Below are positions 51,291 to 60,741 of a stretch of DNA of 64,000 bases, in pieces. The translations under genes were made by a program, and so were the position numbers. Under the pieces are notes generated by a model, which did no database searches, was not told the DNA's origin, and saw nothing but the letters and a program-made list of their open reading frames with translations. The stretch covers positions 5,252,001 to 5,316,000 of the forward strand of contig NZ_CP069396.1 in NCBI RefSeq assembly GCF_016887565.1, read 5' to 3'. Source of the DNA: Archangium violaceum (lineage in GTDB: Bacteria; Myxococcota; Myxococcia; Myxococcales; Myxococcaceae). Position 1 is the stretch's first letter. Each line of letters begins with the position of its first letter.

Positions 51291-51581
51291 TGGGGTTATC
51301 GACACACTCGGGCCGGGGACTGGTGGATGGTGCCGAGCACGTGGGCTTGTCGAGAAGACGTCCTCGGCGAACGGGGCCTTGGCGGCCGGGTCCGGAGCTT
51401 CGAGGAGATTTCGCTGCCTGGGGAACAGGAGGGCCGGCGAAGGGGCCGATGCGCCGCTCCCCGTGGCGGCGCTTCTCGGCGGGACCGAGCGGGGGCTCGG
51501 GGTGGGCATCGGCCAGGTCGGGACGTGCCGGAGACGTACGGTCCAGGGCTCCGGGCGGCGCAGCCGGCGCGCCACTTCACT
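51291..51581. other. No recognisable gene
   Basis: About 290 bp between the toxin remnant and the small minus-strand gene. Probably decayed upstream part of the toxin gene, but no frame is convincing. Confidence 0.35.
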
Positions 51582-51794
51582 TCAGGATGCGCGAGACAAT
51601 TTGCGGCGGCCTATTCCATCCTCCGCGTCGTCCGACTCGTAGTAGAGGGTCGCCCCTCCCTCGTCGTAGACGACCAGAACGCGCTCGCTCTGATCCAACA
51701 GGCCCGTGGCGGCTGCCGCCGCCTCTCGGACCAACGCGTCGGTCTTCACGGGACGCTTCCGGGTGTTGCCTGTACGCACTGACGCACTGGGCAT
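51582..51794 (-). CDS. Small conserved-looking protein, unknown
   Basis: 70 residues. A helical first half (VKTDALVREAAAAATGLLDQ) leads to a beta hairpin-like end (RVLVVYDEGGATLYYESDD). AAGGAG lies 14 bp upstream, rather far. No family recognised; roadblock/LC7-like or small regulator folds are guesses only. Confidence 0.5.
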   Translation of the reverse strand: MPSASVRTGNTRKRPVKTDALVREAAAAATGLLDQSERVLVVYDEGGATLYYESDDAEDGIGRRKLSRAS

Positions 51795-51915
51795 GGTGGG
51801 AGATGACTCCTTGAGCCCTCACGTACGGCGTGGGGGGAGGGGTGCTATAGCCAACGGGAGACTTCGTTGACAAGCGCTTGACACACCCCCACCGGTGGCG
51901 AGGTAAGGAATCGTC

Positions 51916-52533
51916 ATGAATCGTCGCTTCGTCCCCTGGCTCTTGTTCACTCTGTGTCTGTCCGTTTCCGCCTCGGCCCAGACGCGCGGTCCGTCCTCGT
52001 CGGCCTCGTCCACCCCGCCCTGGCTGCCCCGGAGTGCCTTCCTGGGCACCTACATCCGTGAGCACGAGGAGCAGCTGGCCATCCTCCCCCAGGCGCGCGT
52101 CCAGTGGGAGCTGGTGTTCTACCAGGGCTACAGGGATGTGCTCGCCCTGCTCATCGAGCCCATGGCCGCCTTCGCCGCGGTCAAGCCGGACACCGTCGTC
52201 GAGGGCTCCTCCGTGCCCATGACGTCGCTCCAGCTCTACTCGCTGGTGCTCGGGGTGGGATACCGCAGCCGGAGCTCGTCCGGTCTGGAGTGGGGCTTCC
52301 AGCTGGGCACCGGCCCCGCCTGGTACGGCGCTCGCTTCCGTGGAGGCTCCAAGGCGCAAGAGTCCTACTTCGTGGGGCTGCTGGATGGTCGGGCGCAGGT
52401 GGGCTACCGCTTCGGTCCTGTCTCCCTGGGCGTGGTGGTAGGGTATGGTGACCTCTACAACTACAGGCGGACGAGCCTGGCCCGTCCTTATACGGGCGGC
52501 CCGCAGTTCGGGCTGTACGCGGACTGGCGCTAG
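51916..52533 (+). CDS. Secreted/outer-membrane protein of unknown function
   Basis: 205 residues with a signal peptide (MNRRFVPWLLFTLCLSVSAS, cleavage near SAQ). A Ser-rich spacer leads to alternating beta strands (VQWELVFYQGYRDVLALLIEP, YSLVLGVGYRS, WGFQLGTGPAWYG, VGYRFGPVSLGVVVGYGD) ending in an aromatic-rich strand. This is typical of small barrel proteins. ATG at 51916 without a strong ribosome site. Confidence 0.7.
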   Translation: MNRRFVPWLLFTLCLSVSASAQTRGPSSSASSTPPWLPRSAFLGTYIREHEEQLAILPQARVQWELVFYQGYRDVLALLIEPMAAFAAVKPDTVVEGSSVPMTSLQLYSLVLGVGYRSRSSSGLEWGFQLGTGPAWYGARFRGGSKAQESYFVGLLDGRAQVGYRFGPVSLGVVVGYGDLYNYRRTSLARPYTGGPQFGLYADWR

Positions 52534-52579
52534 GCGCCTCTGGACCCCGACCCCCCGGGTGGGGTGAAGTGCGTACCGA

Positions 52580-53098
52580 ATGGTCGAGCTTCTCAGCCTC
52601 CACATCAGCCGCTTCCAGCGCGAGCGGGCGGAGTACGAGCGCGCGCTGCCGCCGGCGTTGCTCGTGTTCTCGCCCATGCCGGCGTTGGCGCAGATGCCCG
52701 CGGATGAGGACGAGGAGCTCCACCACTTCCGCACGCTCACCAACGTGTCCACCCCGATGCTGGGCGTGGGCGAGCCCATCGTCTTCCCCGTCACCAAGAA
52801 TCAAGAGAACGCCTTCGGCCGCGGCATCACCGTGGGGCGCACGGGGAACAACGACGTGGTGCTCGACGATGGCACCGTGTCGCGCTTCCACGCCTGGTTC
52901 CAGCGCGAGCCCGATGGTCGCTTCGTCCTCACGGACGCGGGCTCGAAGAACGGCTCGTTCGTGGGCGGGGTGAGGTTGACCCCCCGACGCCCGTCCCCGG
53001 TGGTGGACGGTACTCGCCTGCGCTTCGGCCAGGTGGAGGTCACCTTCTACCTGGCGAGCGGCTTCACCAAGGTGCTCGCCCGGCGGCTGGGGCCGTGA
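52580..53098 (+). CDS. FHA domain protein
   Basis: 172 residues. A disordered or helical first ~75 residues precede an FHA domain: NAFGRGITVGRTGNNDVVLD, VSRFHAWFQRE and SKNGSFVGGVRL, with the phosphothreonine-binding Gly-Arg, Ser, His and Asn-Gly all present. It lies 69 bp upstream of a PP2C phosphatase on the same strand, a common partnership in Ser/Thr phosphorylation signalling and, in some bacteria, type VI regulation. Confidence 0.93.
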   Translation: MVELLSLHISRFQRERAEYERALPPALLVFSPMPALAQMPADEDEELHHFRTLTNVSTPMLGVGEPIVFPVTKNQENAFGRGITVGRTGNNDVVLDDGTVSRFHAWFQREPDGRFVLTDAGSKNGSFVGGVRLTPRRPSPVVDGTRLRFGQVEVTFYLASGFTKVLARRLGP

Positions 53099-53167
53099 TC
53101 TTGTCAGCCCTTCCACGGGCTTCGTAACGTGTGATTCACCCCTCTCAGGGAACAGGGAGCGTTCGCG

Positions 53168-54439
53168 GTGCCATTGACCACAGAGGCGTTCGGCCTGACC
53201 GACGTAGGCCGGAAGCGGCAGCACAATGAAGACTCGATGCTCGTGGACGCCTCGCTCGGCCTGTTCATCGTGGCCGACGGTATGGGAGGCCATGCGGCCG
53301 GAGAGGTGGCCAGCGCCCGAGCGACCGAGGTCGTGCGCCAGCACATGGCCTCCAACCGCCACCTGCTCAAGGACCTGAGCACCAACCCCAGTCAGGACAG
53401 CCGCAACGCGGCCCAGGCCCTGATGGAAGTGGCCATCCAGCGCGCCTGCGCGGACATCTTCCGCATGGCCCTGTCCGACCCGAGCAAGCGCGGCATGGGC
53501 ACCACCTTCGTGTGCCTGGCCGTCAGCGGCAACAAGGGCGTCATCGGCCACGTGGGTGACAGCCGCGTCTACCTGGTGCGCCACGGTCAGTGCCACCGGC
53601 TCACCGAGGACCACACCCTGGTGGCCGCCCAGCTCAAGGCCGGCACCATCACCAAGGATCAGGCCGCCACCTCGCAGTACCGCAACGTGATTACGCGCGC
53701 CGTGGGTATCCAGGAGTCCGTCCAGGTCGACACCCTTATCGTCGATCTCTTCCCGGGCGACCTCTTCCTGCTGTGCTCGGACGGCCTGCACGGCTATCTG
53801 GATGATGACGAGGTGCTCCCGCTCGTCCAGGGCATGGCTCCGCCGGAGCTGCCCAAGAAGTTCGTGGACCTGGCCAACGAGCGCGGCGGCAAGGACAACA
53901 TCACCGCCGTGGTGGTGAAGGTCTCCGGCGAGGGGACGATGGAGGCGGAGACCTCCGAGGCGCAGAGCCGCATGGAGGCGCTGCGCAAGATTCCGCTCTT
54001 CCGCCACCTCACCTACAAGGAGCAGACGGCGGTGCTGTCCATCGCCACCACGCGCACCTTCCCGGCCGGCAGGGAGATCGTCGTGGAGGGCCAGCCGGGC
54101 GAGGAGCTCTTCGTGGTCATCCGCGGCCGGGTGGTCATCGAGAAGAGCGGGGTGGAGATCGCCGAGCTGCGGCCCGGCGGGCACTTCGGCGAGATGGGCC
54201 TCATCGACAACGCGCCCCGCTCGGCCACCGTGCGGGCGGTCGAGCCCACGCGCACCATGGTCATCTCCCGTTCGGACCTGATGGGCCTGATGAAGCGGGA
54301 GTCCATCCTGGCGGTGAAGATGCTCTGGAGCTTCGTCCAGGTGCTGTCGGACCGGCTGAGGGCCACCAACTCGGAGCTGAGCGAGGCCCGGCAGGAGCTG
54401 GCGGTGGCGCAGGCCATCCAGCCTTTCGCCGAGGAGTGA
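53168..54439 (+). CDS. PP2C phosphatase fused to a cyclic-nucleotide-binding domain
   Basis: 423 residues from a GTG at 53168. Residues 1-255 are a PP2C/Stp1-type domain: GRKRQHNEDS, VADGMGGHAAGEVAS, GHVGDSRVYLV, LCSDGLHGYLDDDE and GGKDNITAVVV, with the metal-binding Asps intact. Residues 280-395 are a cNMP-binding (Crp-like) domain: VEGQPGEELFVVIRGRV and GGHFGEMGLIDNAPRSATV, containing the phosphate-binding GEMG-x-A-x-R-S-A. No HTH follows, so the nucleotide may gate the phosphatase. Neighbouring FHA gene supports a phosphosignalling role. Confidence 0.95.
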   Translation: MPLTTEAFGLTDVGRKRQHNEDSMLVDASLGLFIVADGMGGHAAGEVASARATEVVRQHMASNRHLLKDLSTNPSQDSRNAAQALMEVAIQRACADIFRMALSDPSKRGMGTTFVCLAVSGNKGVIGHVGDSRVYLVRHGQCHRLTEDHTLVAAQLKAGTITKDQAATSQYRNVITRAVGIQESVQVDTLIVDLFPGDLFLLCSDGLHGYLDDDEVLPLVQGMAPPELPKKFVDLANERGGKDNITAVVVKVSGEGTMEAETSEAQSRMEALRKIPLFRHLTYKEQTAVLSIATTRTFPAGREIVVEGQPGEELFVVIRGRVVIEKSGVEIAELRPGGHFGEMGLIDNAPRSATVRAVEPTRTMVISRSDLMGLMKRESILAVKMLWSFVQVLSDRLRATNSELSEARQELAVAQAIQPFAEE

Positions 54440-54447
54440 GCCTTTCC

Positions 54448-54475
54448 CGTCCGCCCGGAAGACGTCGGGCGGACG
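54448..54475 (+). terminator. Hairpin downstream of the PP2C gene
   Basis: CGTCCGCCCG (54448-54457) pairs perfectly with CGGGCGGACG (54466-54475), 8 bp after the stop. No U-tract. Confidence 0.6.
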
Positions 54476-54546
54476 ACTTGGCGGAATGAACGGCCAAGAA
54501 TGTCGGTTGGCAGGCCGGTCGCGGGGGTAACGTCCCGCGCCGTCCG

Positions 54547-57516
54547 ATGCGCAAATGGCTCGTCATAGGGGCGGCATCCGCCCTGGTCGTCGTGGCGGTG
54601 GCGGTGCTGTGGCCTCGGGGCACGCCACCTCCGCTGTCGCTCTCCGCCGTGGATGCGTCCGCGGCGCGTGCTCTCCCCGAGTTCGAGTCGGTGGAGGTGT
54701 CCTCCGGCGCGGCCGAGGGTCTCACCCTCACCGGGCGGGTGCTGGATTCCGCCGGCAGGCCCGTGGCGGGGGCGGAGGTCTTCCTCGCCGCGAGCGCGCA
54801 GAAGACGCTGACCTCGGTGCGCTGTGACGAGTGCGGGCAGGCCCTGCTGGCCTGCGAGGCGCGGGAGAGCGGCCTGCACGCGCTGGCCTTCTTCGAGCAG
54901 GCGCGCGGCTTCCTCCAACCGAAGGCCACCGAGCGCACGGACGCGCAGGGGCGCTTCCGCTTCGAGCGCCTGGCCGGGGTGTCCTTCTCCGTGTGGGCCC
55001 GGGCGGAGGGCTTCGGCGCGGCCATGCGCGAGCGCGCGGCCCCGGGTGAGCCGGTGGACCTGTATCTGCCTCCGCTGCGGAGCATCGGCGGGCAGGTGGT
55101 GGACGACGCGGGCCGGCCGGTGCCGGGGGCGCGCGTGCACGCGGTGTCGCGCAAGGTGCCGCTGCAATCCGAGGCGGTGGCGGGGCCGGATGGCGCCTTC
55201 ACCCTGTCCGGGCTGGGCGAGGGGCCCTTCTACGTGCTGGCCACGGCGGCCGGCTTCCTCCCGGCGGTGGAGTCGCAGGTGGAGGCGGGTCCCCAGCCGG
55301 TGCGGCTGCGGCTGGAGCCCTCGCGGACGCTGGAGGTGCGCGTCACCCGGAACGGGGCGCCCATGGCGGCCACGGTGCGGCTGAAGGCGGACCACCTCGC
55401 GCGGGAGGCTCGCGCCGAGAGCGGAGTGGCGCGCTTCGAGGGCCTGTACCCGGACGAGCTGGTGGTGACGGCCGAGGCCGGGAAGCTGGGGGCCACGCCG
55501 CGCACCCTCACGCTGAGCGAGCGCCTCACGCAGGTGACGCTCGAGCTGGAGGAGGCGGGCACGCTGCTCGTCACCGTGGTGGACGAGGCGGGAGAGCCGG
55601 TGCCCTCGCCGGAGCTGGTGCTGCGCTCCATCCGGGGCCAGCCCCTGCAGTCGCAGAAGCCCTCCACGGGAGAGCTGGTGCAGTTCGGTCCGGTGGCCGT
55701 GGGCGACTACGTGCTGGAGGGCCGCGCGAAGGGCTACAAGGACGCGCAGCTGCCGGCGAAGGTGAAGCAGGGCGAGACGGAGCTGGAGCTGGAGCTGGCG
55801 CGCGCCACGATGATCTCCGGGCAGGTGCTGGACCAGTACGACCGGCCCGCGCCCAACGTGTCGGTGCTGGTGCAGCCCACGGGCGACACGGTGCTGGCGG
55901 ACGCGGACGGCCGCTTCACGGCGGCGGTGCCCACGCCGGGCCTGTACGAGCTGCACGCGCACCACTCCGAGTGGGGTGGCGGGCAGGTGAAGGTGACGGC
56001 TCCGGCCGAGGGCGTGAAGCTGGGGCTGGAGCCCCGGGCGGCGCTCGAGGTGACGGTGATGTCGGAGGGGCGCCGGGTGGAGGGCGCGGACGTGTTGTTG
56101 TGGCTGGACAACGAGGGCGTCTTCCGCAGCGACAGCTCCTCCGGGCCGGACGGCATGGTGCCCATGCGCGGGCTGCCGGAGGGGACGTACTTGATGGTGG
56201 CCACGCACCGGGACTACCTGGCCTCGGAGCCGAGGAAGGTGACGGTGGTGGATGGGCAGACACAGAAGGAGACGGTGTCGCTCGCGCCCGGGGCGTCGAT
56301 CCGCGGCGAGGTGGTGGACACGCGGGGCGCGCCGGTGGCGGGAGCCTCGGTGGCGGTGCTGCCGCGCACGGCGGAGCCGGTGACGACGGATGCCCAGGGA
56401 CACTTCGAGGTGCGCGCGCTGAAGCCCGGACGGCCCTACCTGGTGGAGGCACGGCACCCGGGGTACGACCAGCGCGAGCACCAGCAGACCACGGCCGGAG
56501 GAGACCCGGTGCGGGTGGTGCTGGAGGCGCGGACCACGTTCCGTGGCCGGGTGGTGGCCGAGGACGGCTCTCCGGTGCGGCGCTACCGGCTGGACGAGCA
56601 CGACGTGACGAGCGCGGACGGACGCTTCGAGCTGGCGCTGCCCACGGCGGGAGACCGGGTCATCGTGGCGGTGGAGGCGCCGGGCTTCGAGCCACTGATG
56701 GTGGACAAGCCGGTGCAGCCGGACCTGGGGGACCTGGTGCTGGAGCGGGCGCCCACGGTGACGGGACTGGTGCGGGAGGAGGGGGGCGGGCCGGTGGCGG
56801 ACGCGGTGGTGGGGTGTGATGCGTGCGAGGAGTCGGTGATGACGGGGCCGGACGGGCGCTTCACGCTGCCGGCCCCCTCCTTCGTGGCGAAGTTCACCGT
56901 GTCGGCACGCAAGGGGAGGCTGAGCGCATCGGTACAGGCCTCGCGCGAGACAACGGCGGCGGTGGAGCTGGTGCTGAAGCCGGCCACGCGGATCCACGGA
57001 GCGGTGTACCAGCCGAACGGGGCGCCCGCGGCGGGCTTCCAACTGGAGGGAGTGAACGCGGACCGGGGCGAGCCCATCAGCATCGTCACGGGGCCGGACG
57101 GGCGCTACAGCGTGGACGTGCCGCCGGGCAACTACCGCTTCGCGCTGGGCGTGGCGCGCGAGTTCTCCGGGGAGCCGGCGCTGGTGGTGCGGGTGGCGGG
57201 AGGGGAGCAGCGGCTGGACTTCGGACCGGCGCCGGGGACGGCCTCGCTGACGGTGCAGCTCAAGCCCGAGCGGGGCAAGGCGCTGTGGGTGGTGGCGGGG
57301 GACGTGGGAGCGGTGGGCAACCCGCCGAGGGAGCTGATGCGAGCCAGCTACGGTCAACTCCTCTACCAACCGCCCGGGGAGCGGGTGACGCTGCAGGGAT
57401 TACCACCAGGGCGCTACACGGTGGTGTGGGGCCACTTCCACATGGAGTCGGCGGAGCCACCGGTGGTGCGCGCGGTCCAACTGCCGGCCGCGGGAGACCT
57501 GGTGCTGGATCCGTGA
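54547..57516 (+). CDS. Large carboxypeptidase-regulatory-like repeat protein
   Basis: 989 residues. An N-terminal membrane helix (VIGAASALVVVAVAVLW) anchors or exports it. The body consists of about nine to ten CarboxypepD_reg/SdrB-like beta sandwiches, with strands such as GRVLDSAGRPVAGAEVFLA, GQVVDDAGRPVPGARVHAV, GQVLDQYDRPAPNVSVLV, GEVVDTRGAPVAGASVAV and LVREEGGGPVADAVV. Cys pairs occur near residue 97 (CDECGQ) and 758 (CDACEE). Probably an adhesive or structural surface protein. Function unknown. Confidence 0.85.
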   Translation: MRKWLVIGAASALVVVAVAVLWPRGTPPPLSLSAVDASAARALPEFESVEVSSGAAEGLTLTGRVLDSAGRPVAGAEVFLAASAQKTLTSVRCDECGQALLACEARESGLHALAFFEQARGFLQPKATERTDAQGRFRFERLAGVSFSVWARAEGFGAAMRERAAPGEPVDLYLPPLRSIGGQVVDDAGRPVPGARVHAVSRKVPLQSEAVAGPDGAFTLSGLGEGPFYVLATAAGFLPAVESQVEAGPQPVRLRLEPSRTLEVRVTRNGAPMAATVRLKADHLAREARAESGVARFEGLYPDELVVTAEAGKLGATPRTLTLSERLTQVTLELEEAGTLLVTVVDEAGEPVPSPELVLRSIRGQPLQSQKPSTGELVQFGPVAVGDYVLEGRAKGYKDAQLPAKVKQGETELELELARATMISGQVLDQYDRPAPNVSVLVQPTGDTVLADADGRFTAAVPTPGLYELHAHHSEWGGGQVKVTAPAEGVKLGLEPRAALEVTVMSEGRRVEGADVLLWLDNEGVFRSDSSSGPDGMVPMRGLPEGTYLMVATHRDYLASEPRKVTVVDGQTQKETVSLAPGASIRGEVVDTRGAPVAGASVAVLPRTAEPVTTDAQGHFEVRALKPGRPYLVEARHPGYDQREHQQTTAGGDPVRVVLEARTTFRGRVVAEDGSPVRRYRLDEHDVTSADGRFELALPTAGDRVIVAVEAPGFEPLMVDKPVQPDLGDLVLERAPTVTGLVREEGGGPVADAVVGCDACEESVMTGPDGRFTLPAPSFVAKFTVSARKGRLSASVQASRETTAAVELVLKPATRIHGAVYQPNGAPAAGFQLEGVNADRGEPISIVTGPDGRYSVDVPPGNYRFALGVAREFSGEPALVVRVAGGEQRLDFGPAPGTASLTVQLKPERGKALWVVAGDVGAVGNPPRELMRASYGQLLYQPPGERVTLQGLPPGRYTVVWGHFHMESAEPPVVRAVQLPAAGDLVLDP

Positions 57517-57521
57517 ATGCC

Positions 57522-57556
57522 CCCTCTCCCTCTGGGAGAGGGCTGGGGTGAGGGTA
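57522..57556 (+). repeat. REP-like palindromic repeat, copy 3
   Basis: CCCTCTCCC, TCT, GGGAGAGGG, CT, GGGGTGAGGGTA; differs from copies 1 and 2 by TCT for TCC and CT for AC. It begins 5 bp after the upstream stop and may terminate transcription. Confidence 0.8.
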
Positions 57557-57616
57557 TCGCCGCCCGTACCCCCACTGTGGTTGCGAGCCCGTCCCCGCGA
57601 GCATAAGGAAGCCCTC

Positions 57617-58834
57617 ATGGAAGCTTCGGCTCTGCAGGGGCGCCGGATAATCATCGGCGTCGGTGGCGGCATCGCGGCGTACAAGGCGTGTGAGCTGGTG
57701 CGCGAGCTGGGGCGTGCCGGAGCGCAGGTGCGAGTGGCAATGACCTCGGCGGCGAAGGAGTTCGTCACGCCGCTCACCTTCCAGGCGCTCAGCGGGCACC
57801 CGGTGCTGACGGACTACTTCGACCCGTCGCAGGAGGGGAACTTCGGGCACTTGGATCTGGCGCGCTGGGCGGAGCTGTACGTGGTGGCACCGGCGACGGC
57901 GGATCTGCTGGCGCGCATCCGTGCGGGGATGGGGAACGACGCGGTGACGACGTCGTTGCTGGCGTTCAAGGGGCCGGTGCTGCTGGCGCCCGCGATGAAC
58001 GTGGCCATGTGGGAGAACGAGCGGACGCGGGAGAACGTGGAGGCGCTGATCGCCTCACCGCGCATCCACGTGGTGGGCCCTGGAGCGGGGCTGCTCGCAT
58101 GCGGGGACGTGGGGTCGGGGCGGCTGGCGGAGGTGCGGGACATCGTGGAGGCGGCGGCGAGGCTCTTCGCGGCGGGACCGCTGGCGGGGCGGCGGGTGCT
58201 CATCACGGCGGGGCCCACGCGCGAGTACCTGGATCCAGTGCGGTTCATCTCCAACCCGTCGACGGGGAAGATGGGGCTGGCGCTGGCGGAGGCGGCGAGG
58301 GCGCTGGGGGCGCGGGTGACGGTGGTGCTGGGCCCGGTGGGCGAAGTGGATCGGAGCGGGCTCGAGGTGGTGGACGTGGTGAGCGCGGAGGACATGGCGC
58401 GCGAGGTGCTGGCGAGGGTGGAGGAAGTGGACTGCTTCATCGCATCGGCGGCGGTGAGTGACTGGAAGCCGCAGACACGCGAGGCGCAGAAGGTGAAGAA
58501 GTCGGAGGGGCCGGAGACGCTGACGCTGGTGCGTACGCCGGACGTGCTGGCCGAGGCCTCACGCCGGGTGTCAGGGCGGGCGCGACGGCCGGTGCTGGTG
58601 GGGTTCGCGGCGGAGACTCAGCGGGTGGTGGAGTACGCGCGCGAGAAGCTGGAGCGCAAGGGACTGGACGCGATCGTGGCCAACGACGTGACGGCCCCGG
58701 GAGCGGGCTTCGGCGTGGACACGAACCGGGTGACGGTGCTGACGCGGGACGGCCAACAACGCGAGCTGTCCGGGACGAAGCGGGAGGTGGCTCGCACCAT
58801 CCTGGAGCTCGTCGGAAATCTCCTCCCGAAGTGA
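57617..58834 (+). CDS. coaBC: Bifunctional phosphopantothenoylcysteine decarboxylase/synthetase
   Basis: 405 residues, standard length, ATG at 57617 after AAGGAAG. The flavoprotein CoaC half (1-190) has IGVGGGIAAYKACELVREL, the active-site His in FGHLDLARW, PAMN in LAPAMNVAMWEN and the Cys in GLLACGDVGSG. The CoaB half has GRRVLITAGPTREYLDPVRF, STGKMGLALA and a C-terminal NDV with FGVDTN. It makes 4'-phosphopantetheine from phosphopantothenate, cysteine and CTP for coenzyme A. Essential housekeeping gene. Confidence 0.96.
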   Translation: MEASALQGRRIIIGVGGGIAAYKACELVRELGRAGAQVRVAMTSAAKEFVTPLTFQALSGHPVLTDYFDPSQEGNFGHLDLARWAELYVVAPATADLLARIRAGMGNDAVTTSLLAFKGPVLLAPAMNVAMWENERTRENVEALIASPRIHVVGPGAGLLACGDVGSGRLAEVRDIVEAAARLFAAGPLAGRRVLITAGPTREYLDPVRFISNPSTGKMGLALAEAARALGARVTVVLGPVGEVDRSGLEVVDVVSAEDMAREVLARVEEVDCFIASAAVSDWKPQTREAQKVKKSEGPETLTLVRTPDVLAEASRRVSGRARRPVLVGFAAETQRVVEYAREKLERKGLDAIVANDVTAPGAGFGVDTNRVTVLTRDGQQRELSGTKREVARTILELVGNLLPK

Positions 58835-58975
58835 AACCCAGCCAGGGAGATAGAGTTTTCGCGTGTCACCGTCGTGTTTCCGCACCTTCGACTCCTCAGG
58901 TGGGGAACGTGCTCCCTCTCCAACGCAAAGGCTCGGATGTATATAGGGGGCTCTTTCAACCCCAAGGAGCCTCGA

Positions 58976-59848
58976 ATGCGTCTGCGTTGGTGTGTCCTTC
59001 TGCTGGTTCCGTTGGTCGGCTGCGTTTCCCAGAAAGCGTTTGATTCGAAGTCGGCGGAGGCGAGCAGCCTCAAACAGCAGTACAGCACCGAGGCGGAGCG
59101 GGCGAAGGCCCTGGAGCAGAAGCTCGCCGAGAGCGCGACCGCCGCCGAAGCCGCGGAGAAGGAGCGGGCGGAGTTGGAGTCCTCGCTCGCCCAAAGTGAT
59201 GCCGAGCGCCGCGCGCTGCGCAAACGCGTGGACGAGCTGTCGGCGCTCAACCAGGAACTGTCCCGCAGCACCGAGAAGCTCGCCGCGGCCAAGGAGGCGC
59301 TCGAGAAGAAGTCCACCGAGTACGAGAACCTCGCCAAGAGCCTCAAGGACGAGATCAAGACCGGGAAGATCGAGCTGTCCGAGCTGAAGGGCCGGATGGT
59401 GGTGAAGATGAAGGACAAGATCCTCTTCTCCTCCGGCAGCACGAAGCTCAACAAGGAAGGCCAGGCGGCGCTGGAGAAGGTGGCGCAGGCGCTCAAGGAC
59501 GTGGAGGGGAAGCTCATCCGCGTCGAGGGCCACACGGACAACGTGCCGGTGGACTCGAAGGGTGAGTTCGCCTCGAACTGGGAGCTGTCCACCACCCGCG
59601 CGCTCGTGGTCGTGCAGCTGCTCCAGGAGCAGGGCGTTCCGCCCACGATGCTCTCCGCGCTCGGCTACGGCGAGTACCAGCCCATCGCCTCCAACCAGAC
59701 GGCGGATGGACGCAGCCTCAACCGGCGCATCGAGATCGTCCTCGCGCCCGCCGAGCAGGCCCCGTCCGCGGTGGTGGCCGCCTCGGTGAAGAAGGCGGCC
59801 CCGGCGCCGGCTCCCGCCGTCAAGCCCGCCGCCGCGAAGAAGAAGTAG
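58976..59848 (+). CDS. OmpA-family lipoprotein with coiled coil
   Basis: 290 residues from an ATG at 58976 with AAGGAG upstream. Lipobox VPLVGC. Residues 30-130 are a long coiled coil (LKQQYSTEAERAKALEQKLA onward). The OmpA peptidoglycan-binding domain follows: ILFSSGSTKLNKEGQ, VEGHTDNVPV and RSLNRRIEIVLAP. The C-terminal tail is Ala/Pro/Lys-rich. It anchors the outer membrane to peptidoglycan. Similar to motility-linked or Pal-like lipoproteins; specific role unknown. Confidence 0.92.
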   Translation: MRLRWCVLLLVPLVGCVSQKAFDSKSAEASSLKQQYSTEAERAKALEQKLAESATAAEAAEKERAELESSLAQSDAERRALRKRVDELSALNQELSRSTEKLAAAKEALEKKSTEYENLAKSLKDEIKTGKIELSELKGRMVVKMKDKILFSSGSTKLNKEGQAALEKVAQALKDVEGKLIRVEGHTDNVPVDSKGEFASNWELSTTRALVVVQLLQEQGVPPTMLSALGYGEYQPIASNQTADGRSLNRRIEIVLAPAEQAPSAVVAASVKKAAPAPAPAVKPAAAKKK

Positions 59849-59871
59849 CCCGGTACCTCTCGGACAGGTCT

Positions 59872-59894
59872 GGCCCGCGCTCGAGGCGCGGGCC
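59872..59894. terminator. Hairpin between convergent genes
   Basis: GGCCCGCGC (59872-59880), loop TCGAG, GCGCGGGCC (59886-59894): a perfect 9-bp stem between the OmpA lipoprotein stop (59848) and the convergent stop (59929). Confidence 0.65.
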
Positions 59895-59928
59895 GGACCG
59901 TCCAGGCATCACGTCCGGACTGCTCGAA

Positions 59929-60480
59929 TCACAGCGGGGTGTTGGCGGACACCACCGAGGTGAACACGCACGGAACGTCGTTGGCCAGCGTGCTGCAGGT
60001 CGACGGCTGCGCCGGAGTCCACGTCGTCGCGTTGAGCTTGATCGCCGCCTGCGCGCGCTGGCGGTAGACCCCCGCGCTGTAGGCCGTCGGAGTCGCCGTC
60101 TGCCCGCCGAAGTCGGTGTTCGTCTCGGGGTAGCAGCTGCGGCTGCCCGGCACGGCCGTCCAGGTGACGGTGCCCGTGCTGCTCACCGACTTCTTCTCCA
60201 GGATCGAGCACACATAGATGATCGGATACTCCTCTTCGCAGTCCCAGACAGATGCCTGCGCGCTGATCATGTTCGCGTACGGACCGCTGTCGTACTTGTA
60301 GGGATCGGTCGCCTCGACGACGCAGGTCGTACCCGAAATGGCCTTCGTCACCTTCGCCTCGAGCTGCCCGAGCTCGGCTCCGCTCACGGTCTGCTCCGCG
60401 CCTTCCTGGCCGGGACCGCACGCGCTGAAAGCGATTGCAACCACTGCGAGGCCACACGTCTTGAGTTTGCTCATGGTCAT
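59929..60480 (-). CDS. Putative lipoprotein, unknown function
   Basis: 183 residues from an ATG at 60480 (60474 also possible). Lipobox IAFSAC. The mature part carries several cysteines (TTCVVEATD, VWDCEEEYP, YVCSILEKK, SRSCYPETN, STCSTLANDVPC), suggesting disulfide-linked beta structure. No family recognised. Confidence 0.65.
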   Translation of the reverse strand: MTMSKLKTCGLAVVAIAFSACGPGQEGAEQTVSGAELGQLEAKVTKAISGTTCVVEATDPYKYDSGPYANMISAQASVWDCEEEYPIIYVCSILEKKSVSSTGTVTWTAVPGSRSCYPETNTDFGGQTATPTAYSAGVYRQRAQAAIKLNATTWTPAQPSTCSTLANDVPCVFTSVVSANTPL

Positions 60481-60741
60481 TCTTGTTGAAGGGTCGATGT
60501 TGGGGGTGCAATCGATCAGCGGTCAGGCCCAAGACGCCTACTTTCTCAATCTTTGGGTAAACCGAGATTAACGCGGAATGACAGTAACTCATCCACCCTA
60601 GAGCGTCTACTCTCCACGTGGGAGCGCGCCCAGGCTGCCCCTCGTGAATTTCCGCCGTGGCGCTGTACTCGCCCCTGGGGTAAGCGTACGGACTCCCTAC
60701 CCGTCAGGCGGTTGAACCGAGTCCCCTGTACCCATAAACCC

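Noticed and set aside
54013-57369. A 1,118-codon minus-strand frame
   Set aside because: Antisense to the PP2C and carboxypeptidase-regulatory genes, which are clearly coding with domain motifs; the frame reflects G/C-rich third positions.
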